Positions 8,387 through 17,530 of a stretch of DNA of 64,000 bases are shown here, in pieces. The translations under genes and the position numbers were made by a program. Position 1 is the first letter of the stretch; each line of letters begins with the position of its first letter. The stretch is from a candidate division FCPU426 bacterium (GTDB taxonomy: Bacteria > Oederibacteriota > Muellerivitia > Muellerivitales > Muellerivitaceae): assembly GCA_003136635.1 (NCBI GenBank), contig PLFD01000016.1:1-64000 (forward strand). The letters are read 5' to 3'. The notes below the pieces were generated by a model that had not been told where the DNA came from, made no database searches, and saw nothing but the letters and a program-made list of their open reading frames with translations.

Positions 8387-9781
8387 ATGAAAATCCGCAT
8401 TCTTTCTATTTTCGCGATCATCAGTTTTTTCCTCGATGGCTTAATGATCACGGCTTCTTTTGTGGGGGCTAACTGGATTCGGTTTCATTCAGGCTGGATT
8501 CGGGTGGATTCCATTACGCCCTATAGACATTACGGAATTTTTCTTACTTTTTTTATCCTGATTTATTTAGCGGTGTTTAACTATGTCGGTCTTTATCGTT
8601 CAAGACGCGGTATTTCGGGTGTGGATGAACTTTCCAAGGTCCTTCAGGCGGTTTTAATCGCTGCCATTATTCTTTCCGCCGCGACTTTCCTGGCCAAGTT
8701 TTTCGCTTTTTCCCGCCTGGTTATCTTCTTGTCGGCGTTTTTAATTCTATGGTCCGTCTGGCTGGAAAGGGTGGTTATCCGCCGGGTTCAGGTTTCCCTG
8801 AGACGCAAAGGGATTGGAGTTACCCGGGTCTTGATTGTGGGTTCGGGTGAAACCGCGGGGGTTTTGATTCAAAGATTACGCCAGAATCCGGGATTGGGTT
8901 ACAGCATTATTGGGGTGATATCCGAAGCCAAAAGAACGGGTGAGGTGGAAGGTTTTAAAATTATCGGTACTTTGTCTAATTTTTCCAAGATTCTTAAATT
9001 ACAAAATCCCGGTGAAGTCATTTTCGCTCTGCCCGCGACCGCCCATGCTCGTTTAATCCCCATGCTGGTATCACTTCAGAATAGTCAGATCAAATACAAA
9101 ATTGTTTCCGATCTGTTTGGTCTGATTACCCATCCGCTGGAAAACGATGTTTTAATGGACATGCCGGTTTTTCAAATGAAGGAAGCTCCGCTGAATTCCT
9201 GGTACAACCGGGTAATTAAACGAATTTTTGATTTTAGTTTGTCTTTATTAGCCGTGGTGGTTTTAACCGTTATTCCCGTATTACCCCTGTTGGCCCTCGG
9301 CGTCAAAATATCCTCTCCGGGCCCGGTCTTTTTCCGTCAAAAACGCGTCGGCCGGGACGGAAAACATTTTTTTATGCTCAAGTTTCGATCCATGTCCGAG
9401 GGAACCGAAACGGTGGCTTTCACCGCCAAAAATGATCCCCGGGTGACGCCTATGGGGAGTTTTATTCGTAAAACCAGTTTGGATGAATTGCCCCAGATAT
9501 TTAATGTTCTGCTGGGTAACATGAGCTTAGTGGGGCCCCGGCCCGAGGTTCCCGGATTGGTTGAGAAGTTTGAAAAAGAAATACCGCGTTATTTTGAACG
9601 GCATCAGGTTAAGTCCGGAATCACGGGTTGGGCCCAGGTGAATGGTTTTCGGGGCAACACGTCCCTTCATGAGCGGGTTAAATACGATATTTATTACATT
9701 GAAAACTGGAATCTGGGTTTGGATATTAAAATTATTATCCGCACGGTTTTGGATATTCTGGAACATGAACACGCTTATTAA
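8387..9781 (+). CDS. Polyprenyl-phosphate sugar-1-phosphate transferase
   Basis: Starts glycan assembly by moving a sugar phosphate from a nucleotide sugar to undecaprenyl phosphate at the inner membrane. The 464 residues show the WcaJ/WbaP architecture: four or five N-terminal membrane segments to about residue 125, a Rossmann-like central domain (RVLIVGSGETAG), a hydrophobic hairpin near residue 285, and the catalytic domain with SSPGPVFFRQKRVGRDGK, FRSM, TSLDELPQ and LVGPRPEVP. The C-terminal ITGWAQVNG is also conserved. It is the likely initiating enzyme for the polysaccharide encoded around it. The sugar it uses is not evident. Confidence 0.93.
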   Translation: MKIRILSIFAIISFFLDGLMITASFVGANWIRFHSGWIRVDSITPYRHYGIFLTFFILIYLAVFNYVGLYRSRRGISGVDELSKVLQAVLIAAIILSAATFLAKFFAFSRLVIFLSAFLILWSVWLERVVIRRVQVSLRRKGIGVTRVLIVGSGETAGVLIQRLRQNPGLGYSIIGVISEAKRTGEVEGFKIIGTLSNFSKILKLQNPGEVIFALPATAHARLIPMLVSLQNSQIKYKIVSDLFGLITHPLENDVLMDMPVFQMKEAPLNSWYNRVIKRIFDFSLSLLAVVVLTVIPVLPLLALGVKISSPGPVFFRQKRVGRDGKHFFMLKFRSMSEGTETVAFTAKNDPRVTPMGSFIRKTSLDELPQIFNVLLGNMSLVGPRPEVPGLVEKFEKEIPRYFERHQVKSGITGWAQVNGFRGNTSLHERVKYDIYYIENWNLGLDIKIIIRTVLDILEHEHAY

Positions 9782-9798
9782 CGGTTAAAGGAAATCTT

Positions 9799-9921
9799 GT
9801 GAACATACTGGTAACCGGCGGAGCCGGATTCACCCCTCTTTTATATACAGCGTTAAATGTATGTGGGGTCGAAACCCTTAAAGTGACGTGTTTTGCAAAT
9901 AGAAAGATAAGTGAACTATGA
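9799..9921 (+). pseudogene. Vestige of a sugar-epimerase 5' end
   Basis: A GTG at 9799 opens a 40-codon frame whose first 11 residues, MNILVTGGAGF, are the N-terminus of an NAD-dependent sugar epimerase. After that the frame loses all resemblance, and its stop overlaps the ATG of the intact epimerase gene at 9918. The matching codons differ from the intact gene at several silent positions, so this is not a recent copy of it. It is best read as the remnant of another epimerase gene whose body was deleted. It could still be translated as a short leader peptide. Confidence 0.6.
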
Positions 9922-10838
9922 AGATATTAGTTACTGGTGGAGCGGGTTTCATTGGCAGTCATATTGTGGACGCTTATCTTCAAGCGGGGCATCAGGTTGT
10001 CATTGTGGATGATCTTTCCACGGGTAAAAAAGAAAATCTCAATCCCCAGGCCCGTTTTTATCAAATAGACATTCTGGATGATAAAGTCCAACAGATTCTT
10101 CAGGATGAAAAAATAGAAGTGGTGAATCACCACGCGGCCCAAATTAAAGTCAAAGCGTCGCTGGAAGACCCTTATTTTGACGTGAAAGTGAATGTGCTGG
10201 GATCGGTTTTGCTTCTGGACTTATGCCGCCGTTCGGGTGTTCGGAAATTTATTTACGCCTCATCGGGCGGGGCGATGTACGGCGAGGCGGATCATGGCGC
10301 GTTTACGGAAGAACAAAAGCCCAGGCCCTTTTCGGTTTATGGCGCCAGCAAGATGACGGTGGAGAGTTATGTGGATGTTTTTCATCAAAATTTCGGAATG
10401 GAATATACGATTCTTCGTTATGCCAACGTGTATGGCCCCCGCCAGGACGCTTTAGGGGAAGGCGGGGTGGTGGCTATCTTTACCCATGGAATGATTTGCG
10501 GTTCTGATCTTCAAATATTCGGCGATGGATTTAATATTCGGGATTATGTTTATGTCAAAGACGTGGCGAGGGCCAATCTGCTCGCTTTGGAATATCCGCA
10601 CAATGACGCTTTTAATATAGGGACCGCGCGGGAAACGAGCGTCAACCAGCTGTACGATACTTTGGCTTCATTGACTAATTATTCCAAACCGGCTCAGCAT
10701 ATTGTTCCACGGCTGGGCGACCTCAAAAAGAGTATTTTAAATAACGCTAAGGCTCAAAAGCTTTTAAAATGGGAACCCGCTTATGATTTAAAAGCGGGTT
10801 TATTGGAAACGGTCCAATATTATCGAAAGGCAAAGTAA
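9918..10838 (+). CDS. NAD-dependent sugar epimerase/dehydratase (GalE-like)
   Basis: A 306-residue extended SDR that probably interconverts UDP-sugars (4-epimerase type) for the polysaccharide. TGGAGFIGSH at residues 6-15 binds NAD, and the catalytic pair is Y141/K145 in YGASK. The motif ILRYANVYGPRQ and the C-terminal RDYVYVKDVARANLLAL are typical of UDP-glucose 4-epimerases of the short type. The ATG overlaps the stop of a vestigial epimerase fragment. The nucleotidyltransferase gene starts 4 bp after its stop, so the two are cotranscribed. Exact substrate unknown. Confidence 0.88.
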   Translation: MKILVTGGAGFIGSHIVDAYLQAGHQVVIVDDLSTGKKENLNPQARFYQIDILDDKVQQILQDEKIEVVNHHAAQIKVKASLEDPYFDVKVNVLGSVLLLDLCRRSGVRKFIYASSGGAMYGEADHGAFTEEQKPRPFSVYGASKMTVESYVDVFHQNFGMEYTILRYANVYGPRQDALGEGGVVAIFTHGMICGSDLQIFGDGFNIRDYVYVKDVARANLLALEYPHNDAFNIGTARETSVNQLYDTLASLTNYSKPAQHIVPRLGDLKKSILNNAKAQKLLKWEPAYDLKAGLLETVQYYRKAK

Positions 10839-10842
10839 TCGT

Positions 10843-11883
10843 ATGAAAGCCATTATCCTCGTCGGCGGTCAGGGAAGCCGGATGCGCCCCTTGACGAACC
10901 ATCTTCCCAAAAATATTGTTCCGGTTTGCGGCGTGCCTTTTCTTACCTATCAAATCGAATACCTTAAAACCGCCGGCATTAAAGAAATTGTCTTTTCCAT
11001 TGGTTACCGGCCCGAAGATATTCGCGCAGTTTACGGCGATGGACGGCGTCATCAAGTTAAAATTCACTACGCCCTCGAAAAAACTCCCCTGGGTACAGCG
11101 GGCGCTTTGAAAAACTCGGAAAAATACGTTAAAAATTCTCCGGTGGTTGTTTTGAATGGGGATATTTTGACGGATATACCGCTTGATCAAATGATTAAGT
11201 TTCACCGCAAGAATAAGAATTTGGCGACATTGGGGCTGGTGCGGGTGGAAGATCCGACCGCTTACGGATTGGTTCTTTTGGATAAACAAAACCGTGTGAC
11301 CAAGTTTTTGGAAAAACCCGCTTCCGACGAAGTCGTCACCGATACCATCAACGCCGGAGTTTATTTGTTTGAGCCGGGCGTGTTTGACTATATCCCCGCC
11401 GGCGTAAATTATTCAGCCGAAAGAGGCTTATTCCCCAACCTCCTCAAGGACAAAAATCCCATGGGAGGATTTGTCTGGGAAGGTTATTGGCAGGACATCG
11501 GCACCCCCTGGAAATACCTGACCACTCATTGGGATGTGCTCAACGGCAGTTTTCCTGTCTTCGCCCCATTGACGGTCAAGGCCAACAAAATCTATATGGG
11601 CAAGAATGTCAAAATCGGCAAGGGAGCCCTTTTAAAGGGCCCCGCTATTATTGAGGATGGCTGTGTGATCGGCGAGGGGGCCCGGGTTCTTCCTTACGCT
11701 GTCTTGGGTAAAAAATGTGTGATCGGTAAAAACAGTTCTGTTTCCCGCAGCGTTCTTTGGGATGGCGTGACTTTGGGAGATCATGTTCAACTGGACGAAG
11801 TGGTTTTAGGAAGAAATTGTAAAGTTCATGACTATACCAAGATCGCCAATGGCAGTGTTTTAGGCGATAACGCGCGGCTTTGA
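10843..11883 (+). CDS. Sugar-1-phosphate nucleotidyltransferase (GMPP-like)
   Basis: Forms an NDP-sugar from NTP and a sugar 1-phosphate. The 346 residues split into a GT-A-like catalytic domain (GGQGSRMRPLT at 8-18, LNGDILTD, EKPASDE) and a left-handed beta-helix C-terminus made of hexapeptide repeats from about residue 240. This layout and length match mannose-1-phosphate guanylyltransferases. The phosphohexomutase two genes downstream would provide mannose-1-phosphate or glucose-1-phosphate, which supports that reading. Glucose-1-phosphate uridylyl- or thymidylyltransferase activity cannot be excluded. Confidence 0.85.
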   Translation: MKAIILVGGQGSRMRPLTNHLPKNIVPVCGVPFLTYQIEYLKTAGIKEIVFSIGYRPEDIRAVYGDGRRHQVKIHYALEKTPLGTAGALKNSEKYVKNSPVVVLNGDILTDIPLDQMIKFHRKNKNLATLGLVRVEDPTAYGLVLLDKQNRVTKFLEKPASDEVVTDTINAGVYLFEPGVFDYIPAGVNYSAERGLFPNLLKDKNPMGGFVWEGYWQDIGTPWKYLTTHWDVLNGSFPVFAPLTVKANKIYMGKNVKIGKGALLKGPAIIEDGCVIGEGARVLPYAVLGKKCVIGKNSSVSRSVLWDGVTLGDHVQLDEVVLGRNCKVHDYTKIANGSVLGDNARL

Positions 11884-11908
11884 TTTTCTTTCTCATTGGA
11901 ATTTTTTC

Positions 11909-12232
11909 ATGAATCAACCTGGATTTAAAAAAGCCGTTCCATTCGCGGATTTGGTAGATAACAAAAGCGTTGAGATTGAAATTGAAAACATGGCTTTGAT
12001 GCTGCACCGCCGGGGTGAAAAGGTTTACGCGACGGGTGTTTATTGTCCACACGCGGAAGTGAGACTGGACCCAAGAAACACTTCCGGCGATTTGATTATC
12101 TGCAAGGCCCATGGTTATCGTTCCAATATCAAAACAGGAGAGTGTTTGGAAGAATCCGATGTCAGACTGAGCACCTTTTCCGTAATGATTGAGGATGGAA
12201 TGGTTTGGGTTAAATTTGAAAAGCCTCACTAG
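11909..12232 (+). CDS. Rieske-type [2Fe-2S] protein
   Basis: A 107-residue single-domain Rieske ferredoxin. The cluster ligands are visible as C46-x-H48 (CPH) and C65-x2-H68 (CKAH), separated by 16 residues, which fits the family. There is no signal peptide or membrane segment, so it is cytoplasmic and resembles the small electron-carrier components of oxygenases or NirD-like proteins. Its place between a nucleotidyltransferase and a phosphohexomutase is odd, and its partner is unknown. It may serve an oxygenase or reductase acting on a sugar or lipid encoded elsewhere. Confidence 0.85.
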   Translation: MNQPGFKKAVPFADLVDNKSVEIEIENMALMLHRRGEKVYATGVYCPHAEVRLDPRNTSGDLIICKAHGYRSNIKTGECLEESDVRLSTFSVMIEDGMVWVKFEKPH

Positions 12233-12243
12233 GAGAAATTGCA

Positions 12244-13635
12244 TTGGATAAACTTCGTTTTGGAACCGATGGCTGGCGGGCGAGAATAGCTAAAACTTTT
12301 ACTTTTCCCAATGTTAATCGGACAGCCTATGGATTGGGGCTGACGCTCAGGAAAAAGAAAAAATCATCTTTGATATTTGTGGGGTATGACACCCGTTTTT
12401 ATTCAGACAAGTTCGCCCATTCCGCCGCAGAAGTTTTGGAGTCCATGGGCCATCGTGTGGTTTTATCCTCGAAAATACTGCCGACTCCGGCGCTTTCTTT
12501 GGCGGTTAAGGCCCATCGGGCGGACGCGGGGGTGATGATTACGGCCAGTCACAATAACGCGGATTACAACGGTTTCAAAATCAAGCTTCCGCCCGGTGTC
12601 TCGGCCCCTTCTTCGTTTACCCAAATAGTTGAAAAAAATATCCCGGCCAATGAGCCGGAATTAAAACCCAACGCTAGAATTCAGATGAGAGATTGGCTTC
12701 CGTTTTATTTAAAGTCCATTGCGGCCAAGGTTGATTTAAGGGCCATCCGTCAAGCGGGATTGAAAGTCGTGATTGATTCCATGCATGGCGTCGGAGAGAA
12801 GCATTTTGAGAATTTAATCAGCGGTTCCAAAACAAAGGCCCGAACCGTGGCTGGCGACAGGGATGTGTTTTTTGGCGGCCGGCAGCCTGAGCCGGTGAGT
12901 TCTAATTTGGGCCCTCTTTTTACGGCTCTGCGTTCGTGGAAAGCGGATGTGGGTTTTGCCACCGATGGGGATGGGGATCGTATCGGTATGGTGGATGAAA
13001 AGGGGCGGTTTGTGGATGTGCATAAACTGCACGCTCTTTTGCTTTACCACCTGTGGGTCAACCGGGGAATGCGCGGGGCGGTGGTTAAGACGGTTTCGGG
13101 AACCCTGATGATTGATCGCATGGCGGAAAAATGGGGAATACCCCTGTTTGAAACGCCGATTGGATTTAAATATATCGGCGCGGTAATGTTGAAAGAAAAA
13201 GTTCTGCTGGGCATCGAGGAAAGCGGCGGTATCGCCATTCAAGGGCATTTGCCCGAAAGGGACGGTCTTTTATCCGGTTTGCTTTTATTGGAAGCGCTGG
13301 TCACGATGAAAAAATCCGTGACGGAAGCTATCGGCTTTTTACAAAAGGAATTCGGACCTTTTTATTCCGGCCGGATTGATCTGGAAAATGTTCCAGCCGA
13401 ACGCCAGAACGCGATTTTAAACCGGCTCAAAAAATCGCCTCCGTCTCATGTGGGCGGCCGCCGGGTAGTGGCTGTTCAAACGATGGATGGTTTCAAATTG
13501 AAATTCGAAAAGGGCTGGCTTTTAGTAAGGCCTTCGGGCACGGAGCCATTGTTAAGGCTTTATGCGGAGGCGCCTTCTTCCGGAGAAGTTCAAAGTCTTT
13601 TGAAGTCCGCAAGCTCTTTGGCGAAGCTTTCATAA
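12244..13635 (+). CDS. Phosphoglucomutase/phosphomannomutase
   Basis: Interconverts hexose 6- and 1-phosphates, feeding the nucleotidyltransferase upstream. All four signatures of the alpha-D-phosphohexomutase family are present: the phosphoserine loop TASHN with S102, the metal loop DGDGDRIG starting at D241, the sugar loop GIEESGGI, and the phosphate-binding loop RPSGTEPLLRLY near the C-terminus. At 463 residues it is of normal length. The start is TTG at 12244 behind AGGAGAAA. Glucose versus mannose preference cannot be read from the sequence. Confidence 0.93.
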   Translation: MDKLRFGTDGWRARIAKTFTFPNVNRTAYGLGLTLRKKKKSSLIFVGYDTRFYSDKFAHSAAEVLESMGHRVVLSSKILPTPALSLAVKAHRADAGVMITASHNNADYNGFKIKLPPGVSAPSSFTQIVEKNIPANEPELKPNARIQMRDWLPFYLKSIAAKVDLRAIRQAGLKVVIDSMHGVGEKHFENLISGSKTKARTVAGDRDVFFGGRQPEPVSSNLGPLFTALRSWKADVGFATDGDGDRIGMVDEKGRFVDVHKLHALLLYHLWVNRGMRGAVVKTVSGTLMIDRMAEKWGIPLFETPIGFKYIGAVMLKEKVLLGIEESGGIAIQGHLPERDGLLSGLLLLEALVTMKKSVTEAIGFLQKEFGPFYSGRIDLENVPAERQNAILNRLKKSPPSHVGGRRVVAVQTMDGFKLKFEKGWLLVRPSGTEPLLRLYAEAPSSGEVQSLLKSASSLAKLS

Positions 13636-13674
13636 GCTTTATCCCAGTATTTTAGCGGTCGGGCTTCTTGATCG

Positions 13675-13703
13675 TTGACGGGTTCGGAACCCTCCCGTAA
13701 AAT
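13675..13703 (+). promoter_or_regulatory. Sigma-70 promoter of the TPR gene
   Basis: TTGACG (13675-13680), a 17-base spacer and TAAAAT (13698-13703). The spacer contains the small inverted repeat GGGTTCGGAACCC, which could be an operator. Transcription would begin near 13710, about 33 nt before the TPR gene start. Confidence 0.6.
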
Positions 13704-13742
13704 CCTTTGGCGTTTTGTTTTTCTATTTCTCGAGGAGCCAGG

Positions 13743-15122
13743 ATGTCCTTTCAAACCCGTTTATTCCTTTGGTTTTTGGTCCTCGGCTCCACTTTAACTC
13801 CTGCCTTTCTTTTGGCTGATTCCTCGCCGGACAATCAATATTATTTGGATAAAGGCAATCTTTACGCTAGAGATGGCCGCAATCAAACCGCCATTAATTA
13901 CTATAAAGAGGCGGTCGAGAGGAATCCTTACAACGTACAGGCCCGTAATAATCTCGGCGATCTTTACGCGAAAAATAACCTCATTGATGAAGCCATGGAG
14001 CAATTTGACAAGGTCTTGGAAGTTCAACCCAATTACGTTTCAGCCCTGGCGAACAAGTCCTACCTTTATCTTCAAAAGCATATGTATGACCAGGCCGTTC
14101 TATACGCTAAAAGAGCGATTTACATTGATCCGGACTGTGGTCCCGCCCACTTCAATCTGGGTACGGCTTATTTATCTCTCGGACGTTATACGGATTCAAT
14201 ATACGAATTAAAAATGGCTATTCGCAGTTATAAGGATACGGCACCTGTTTATGAAAAGCTGGGAGATGTTTATCGGGCACAATCGCGCGACGAAGAAGCC
14301 ATCGCTTATTACCGTCAGGCTTTGGATGTGGACTCTGTGGACGCGACCGCCCGGGATAAGTTGGGCGAGTCCTATTTGACGTTGGGCGATGAAAAAAAGG
14401 CCGTAGAGCAGTTTAAGTATGCGTCGGATATAGCGCCTGACAATATTGACGCTCAATACCGCCTGGCGGAACATTATGAAGATATACGGGAATGGGATAA
14501 GGCGGAGCGGGTTTACCTTATTATTCTTTCGATGAAACCTGAAGAAGGCAAAGCCCACAGACAAATCGCGTTGATTTATGAGCGGAATGAAAAGTATGGT
14601 CTGGCTTTATATCATTGGAAAAAATACTCTGAAATTAACCCCAAAGATCAGGAAGCGATTGAACATATCCAGGCGATCCGCAAACCGCTTTTGTCCAAAA
14701 AGCAAATTGACCAGTTGGCGGCGGAAAAGAAAATGAAAGATTCTTCTTCTCCCAAGGTGACCCCGACGATTTCGGCGCCTGTGGTGGGGAATTCGACTGA
14801 CGCGAACACGGCTAATCCGGGTGACGCCGCTTCAAGCGCGCCGCCGCCGTTGCCGGCCGCGAATGAAAGTGTCGCTCCGGCGGTTGAATCGCAGGCTGTT
14901 GCGGCGCCGATGGATAATGGCGCCTCCAGCGCTGCCGGGGCTTCTGCCGCGCCTCCCGCTTCAGCGCCGGCCGCTGTGGCACCGGTAGATAACGGAAACT
15001 CAAACGCACCAGCGGTATCTGCGGTCGCGCCTTCTTCTGACGCGTCCGCGGGACTGGTTCCAGTGGGCGATATGGCGACTCCGACTCCCTCACAAGGAAA
15101 TGTTCCCACTCTTCCAAACTGA
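13743..15122 (+). CDS. Secreted TPR-repeat protein with Ala/Pro-rich tail
   Basis: A 459-residue exported protein: a signal peptide of about 25 residues (ending near FLLADSS), then some eight tetratricopeptide repeats to about residue 310, then a charged linker and a low-complexity tail rich in Ala, Pro and Ser from about 345 to the end. TPRs mediate protein contacts, here probably in the periplasm or on the envelope, perhaps scaffolding polysaccharide export. The ATG at 13743 follows GGAGCCAGG and gives the signal peptide; the longer frame from 13707 would bury it. The function beyond binding is unknown. Confidence 0.85.
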   Translation: MSFQTRLFLWFLVLGSTLTPAFLLADSSPDNQYYLDKGNLYARDGRNQTAINYYKEAVERNPYNVQARNNLGDLYAKNNLIDEAMEQFDKVLEVQPNYVSALANKSYLYLQKHMYDQAVLYAKRAIYIDPDCGPAHFNLGTAYLSLGRYTDSIYELKMAIRSYKDTAPVYEKLGDVYRAQSRDEEAIAYYRQALDVDSVDATARDKLGESYLTLGDEKKAVEQFKYASDIAPDNIDAQYRLAEHYEDIREWDKAERVYLIILSMKPEEGKAHRQIALIYERNEKYGLALYHWKKYSEINPKDQEAIEHIQAIRKPLLSKKQIDQLAAEKKMKDSSSPKVTPTISAPVVGNSTDANTANPGDAASSAPPPLPAANESVAPAVESQAVAAPMDNGASSAAGASAAPPASAPAAVAPVDNGNSNAPAVSAVAPSSDASAGLVPVGDMATPTPSQGNVPTLPN

Positions 15123-15212
15123 AATTAAAAAAAACCCTGGTCTTGAGTATGGATTCACCTTTTCGTATTGTTTTAACCGTTACTGAATCACGGTTCCGAA
15201 AGTGGAGTTGAG

Positions 15213-15926
15213 ATGAAATTCGCGATTATATTGCCTGTCTACAATGAAGCCCCCACCCTTGAAAAAGTCATCAACCGGTTAAGCGAGTTCAAAGACGCTG
15301 ATATCGTGGTGGTGGACGACGGTTCTACGGACGCGACCCCCTCGGTTTTGGAAAGAATAAAAGTCCACGCCATTCTTCGTCATGACCAGAACAAGGGTTA
15401 CGGGCAATCCCTCATGGACGGTTTTAACTACGTTAAGAATCATGATTACACTTATTGCGTCACGATGGACGCGGATGAACAACACGAGCCGAGTTTTATT
15501 CCCTGTTTTCTGGATAAATTGTCCCGGTTCGATATTGTTTCCGGAAGCCGTTATTTGGATCCTTTGCTTTCCAAAGATGTTCCGCCTGTGGAAAGACTGG
15601 AAGTAAACCGGACTATCACCGAAAAACTGAGGGAATTGACGCCCTATAATTTGACGGATAGTTTTTGCGGGTTTAAGGGTTATCGGGTGGAAGGATTAAG
15701 AAAACTTCATTTAACCGAGACGAATTACGGGTTTCCCATTCAATTTTGGCTCCAGGCGGCAAAAGCGGGACTGACGGTGAATGAATGCGCCGTACCGTTG
15801 ATTTATAAGGATTATAGCCGCAATTTCAACAACCAATTCGCTAATCGGGACGAGCGTTTGTCACATTATTTAGAAGTAATGGATCGGGAAGCAAATGCAT
15901 TAGGATTGTCCTCAGTCCGCAAGTAA
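15213..15926 (+). CDS. Family 2 glycosyltransferase, DPM1-like
   Basis: A 237-residue GT2 enzyme of the polyprenyl-phosphate mannosyl/glucosyltransferase type, which lacks membrane segments here. It shows IILPVYNEAPTLEKV at the start, VVDDGSTDATPSVL, and TMDADEQHEP with the catalytic DXD. The sequence SGSRYLDP is typical of the family. It likely makes a lipid-linked sugar or extends a glycan. An SD sequence (GGAGTTGAG) precedes the ATG. It closes the polysaccharide region; the next gene starts 20 bp later and may be cotranscribed. Confidence 0.87.
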   Translation: MKFAIILPVYNEAPTLEKVINRLSEFKDADIVVVDDGSTDATPSVLERIKVHAILRHDQNKGYGQSLMDGFNYVKNHDYTYCVTMDADEQHEPSFIPCFLDKLSRFDIVSGSRYLDPLLSKDVPPVERLEVNRTITEKLRELTPYNLTDSFCGFKGYRVEGLRKLHLTETNYGFPIQFWLQAAKAGLTVNECAVPLIYKDYSRNFNNQFANRDERLSHYLEVMDREANALGLSSVRK

Positions 15927-15946
15927 CTTCGGTTAAGGTGATCCTA

Positions 15947-17530
15947 ATGAACAAGACCCCGAAACACCATGGCGAGTTTTATTTTGAGCCCAATCCAGCC
16001 CAGTGGAAAACCGCTGTCCTTCAAAACAGGGAAAATTTTTCAAATAAGACGCTTTGGGGCCAAATCCCTTCCGAGGTAAGAGCCTCTCTCAAAATGCCGA
16101 CGGACTGCCCGGTGATATTGTCGGGACATCAGCCTATTTTCTTTTATCCGGGTATTTGGGCGAAGTGTTTGGCGGCCAGTGAACTGGCCCAATCCGTGTC
16201 GGGTGCGGCTTACCACAAAATTACGGATACGGCTCTGGCTCCGGAATTCGTCCACTCCATTCCCGAAGCGGATGGGAAGGGAAAAATCCGCCGCAGAGAA
16301 GTCGATTTTTTCTCCACCAATCAGATGAAGAATCAAGAAAAGGCTGTTCCCTATACTTTTTTGCCTCCGCCCGATCCCGCGGCGCTGGGAAAAATTTTGC
16401 TGGATTTTAGCTTCTTCGGGTCCGCTTCGGTTCAAAGTTCCACCAAATGGTTTGGGGAAAAACTGATCCAGGGATTGAAGAACAAAACCAGCTGGAATCA
16501 ATATCACACTTTTACGCTTCAGTTATTGGATCAGATCAGCGGTACCGAGAGGTCCATTGTGGAAGGAAGCTCTCTTTGGGCTTCGGAACCTTTCATCAAT
16601 TTCCTTAGTTATTGGCTCATTCATATGGCCGAACTAAACGAGAGCTACAACAGTTCTCTGAATGAATATAGAAAAATAAAAAGTATTACTCACGAAATAG
16701 AACCGATGCCCAATCTTAAGTTTGAAAATTGGTATTCCGAACTGCCTTTTTGGGGAACTAACAAAGGTCATCATCGCGATACCCTTTGGGCCAAAACAGA
16801 TGGAAAAGTAATCACCTTAAAGGTAAAGGGTCTGGATGTTCAGTATGATTTTCATTTGGATAATTTGAGCCATGAATTGGCTGTGTCTTCTTTGAAAATC
16901 TGGCCCAAGGCTATTCCGCAAAGTCTCTTTTTGAGGATGTATCTCTGCGACTTTTTTATCCATGGAATCGGCGGGGGAGTTTATGAAGAAGTGGGTAATT
17001 TATTTTTTCAGAAAACAACTCAGATCGCGCCGCCGGTCTATGGCATTGTTTCGGCGACTTACTTAGTGGATCCTAAGGAAAGTGAAACGTTGAACTCAAT
17101 GGCGGATCATGAGAAAGCGTTGGAGTTGTGGGGAAGGGTTTTGCAGCAGAACCCCGAATATCTTTTTACCCGGCAGGCGGATTGGAAAAGAGATTTGCCG
17201 TCGTCTTTGCATGGCGCCATTGAAAGCTATTTAAAGAACCCGTCCTTTAAAAAAATGGCGCAAGAAAAAATCGCTCTTTTGGCTGCATTGAAAGAAACGG
17301 TCAAAAAGCAGGACGCAGGGAAGAAAATTAAGGAACTGAATGGAAAACTTTTCGAGGGCTGCGGGGAAGTGTTAAAAGCCATGGAAAAATTCCGTTTAGA
17401 AACTGAATCGATTAAGGCAACCCGGGAAGCCCTGGCTTATCGTGAATACCCTTTCTTCTGTTTTGAAGAGTCCGTTTTTCTGGACATGAAAGAAAAAATA
17501 AAACGAGCTTTAGTGGAAGGCAGGAAGTGA
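15947..17530 (+). CDS. Unrecognised 527-residue protein, weakly BshC-like
   Basis: No family was firmly recognised. The segment ILSGHQPIFFYPGIWAKCL near residue 50 recalls the TGQQPGLxTGPLY block of BshC, the putative cysteine-adding enzyme of bacillithiol synthesis, and the length and helical C-terminus also fit loosely. bshA and bshB partners are not seen, so the resemblance may be superficial. The middle contains GIGGGVYEEVGN, and the last 130 residues are strongly charged and probably coiled. The ATG at 15947 is preferred to the GTG at 15938 because AAGGTGA lies 5 bases before it. Its stop overlaps the dut start (GTGA), so both are coexpressed. Confidence 0.6.
   Translation: MNKTPKHHGEFYFEPNPAQWKTAVLQNRENFSNKTLWGQIPSEVRASLKMPTDCPVILSGHQPIFFYPGIWAKCLAASELAQSVSGAAYHKITDTALAPEFVHSIPEADGKGKIRRREVDFFSTNQMKNQEKAVPYTFLPPPDPAALGKILLDFSFFGSASVQSSTKWFGEKLIQGLKNKTSWNQYHTFTLQLLDQISGTERSIVEGSSLWASEPFINFLSYWLIHMAELNESYNSSLNEYRKIKSITHEIEPMPNLKFENWYSELPFWGTNKGHHRDTLWAKTDGKVITLKVKGLDVQYDFHLDNLSHELAVSSLKIWPKAIPQSLFLRMYLCDFFIHGIGGGVYEEVGNLFFQKTTQIAPPVYGIVSATYLVDPKESETLNSMADHEKALELWGRVLQQNPEYLFTRQADWKRDLPSSLHGAIESYLKNPSFKKMAQEKIALLAALKETVKKQDAGKKIKELNGKLFEGCGEVLKAMEKFRLETESIKATREALAYREYPFFCFEESVFLDMKEKIKRALVEGRK

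Noticed and set aside
12814..13248. Antisense ORF in the phosphohexomutase gene
   Set aside because: No ribosome site or family resemblance, and the plus-strand frame carries all catalytic motifs.
14648..15109. Minus-strand ORF rich in Ala and Gly
   Set aside because: It is a shadow of the Ala/Pro-rich tail of the TPR protein; the codon bias follows the plus strand.
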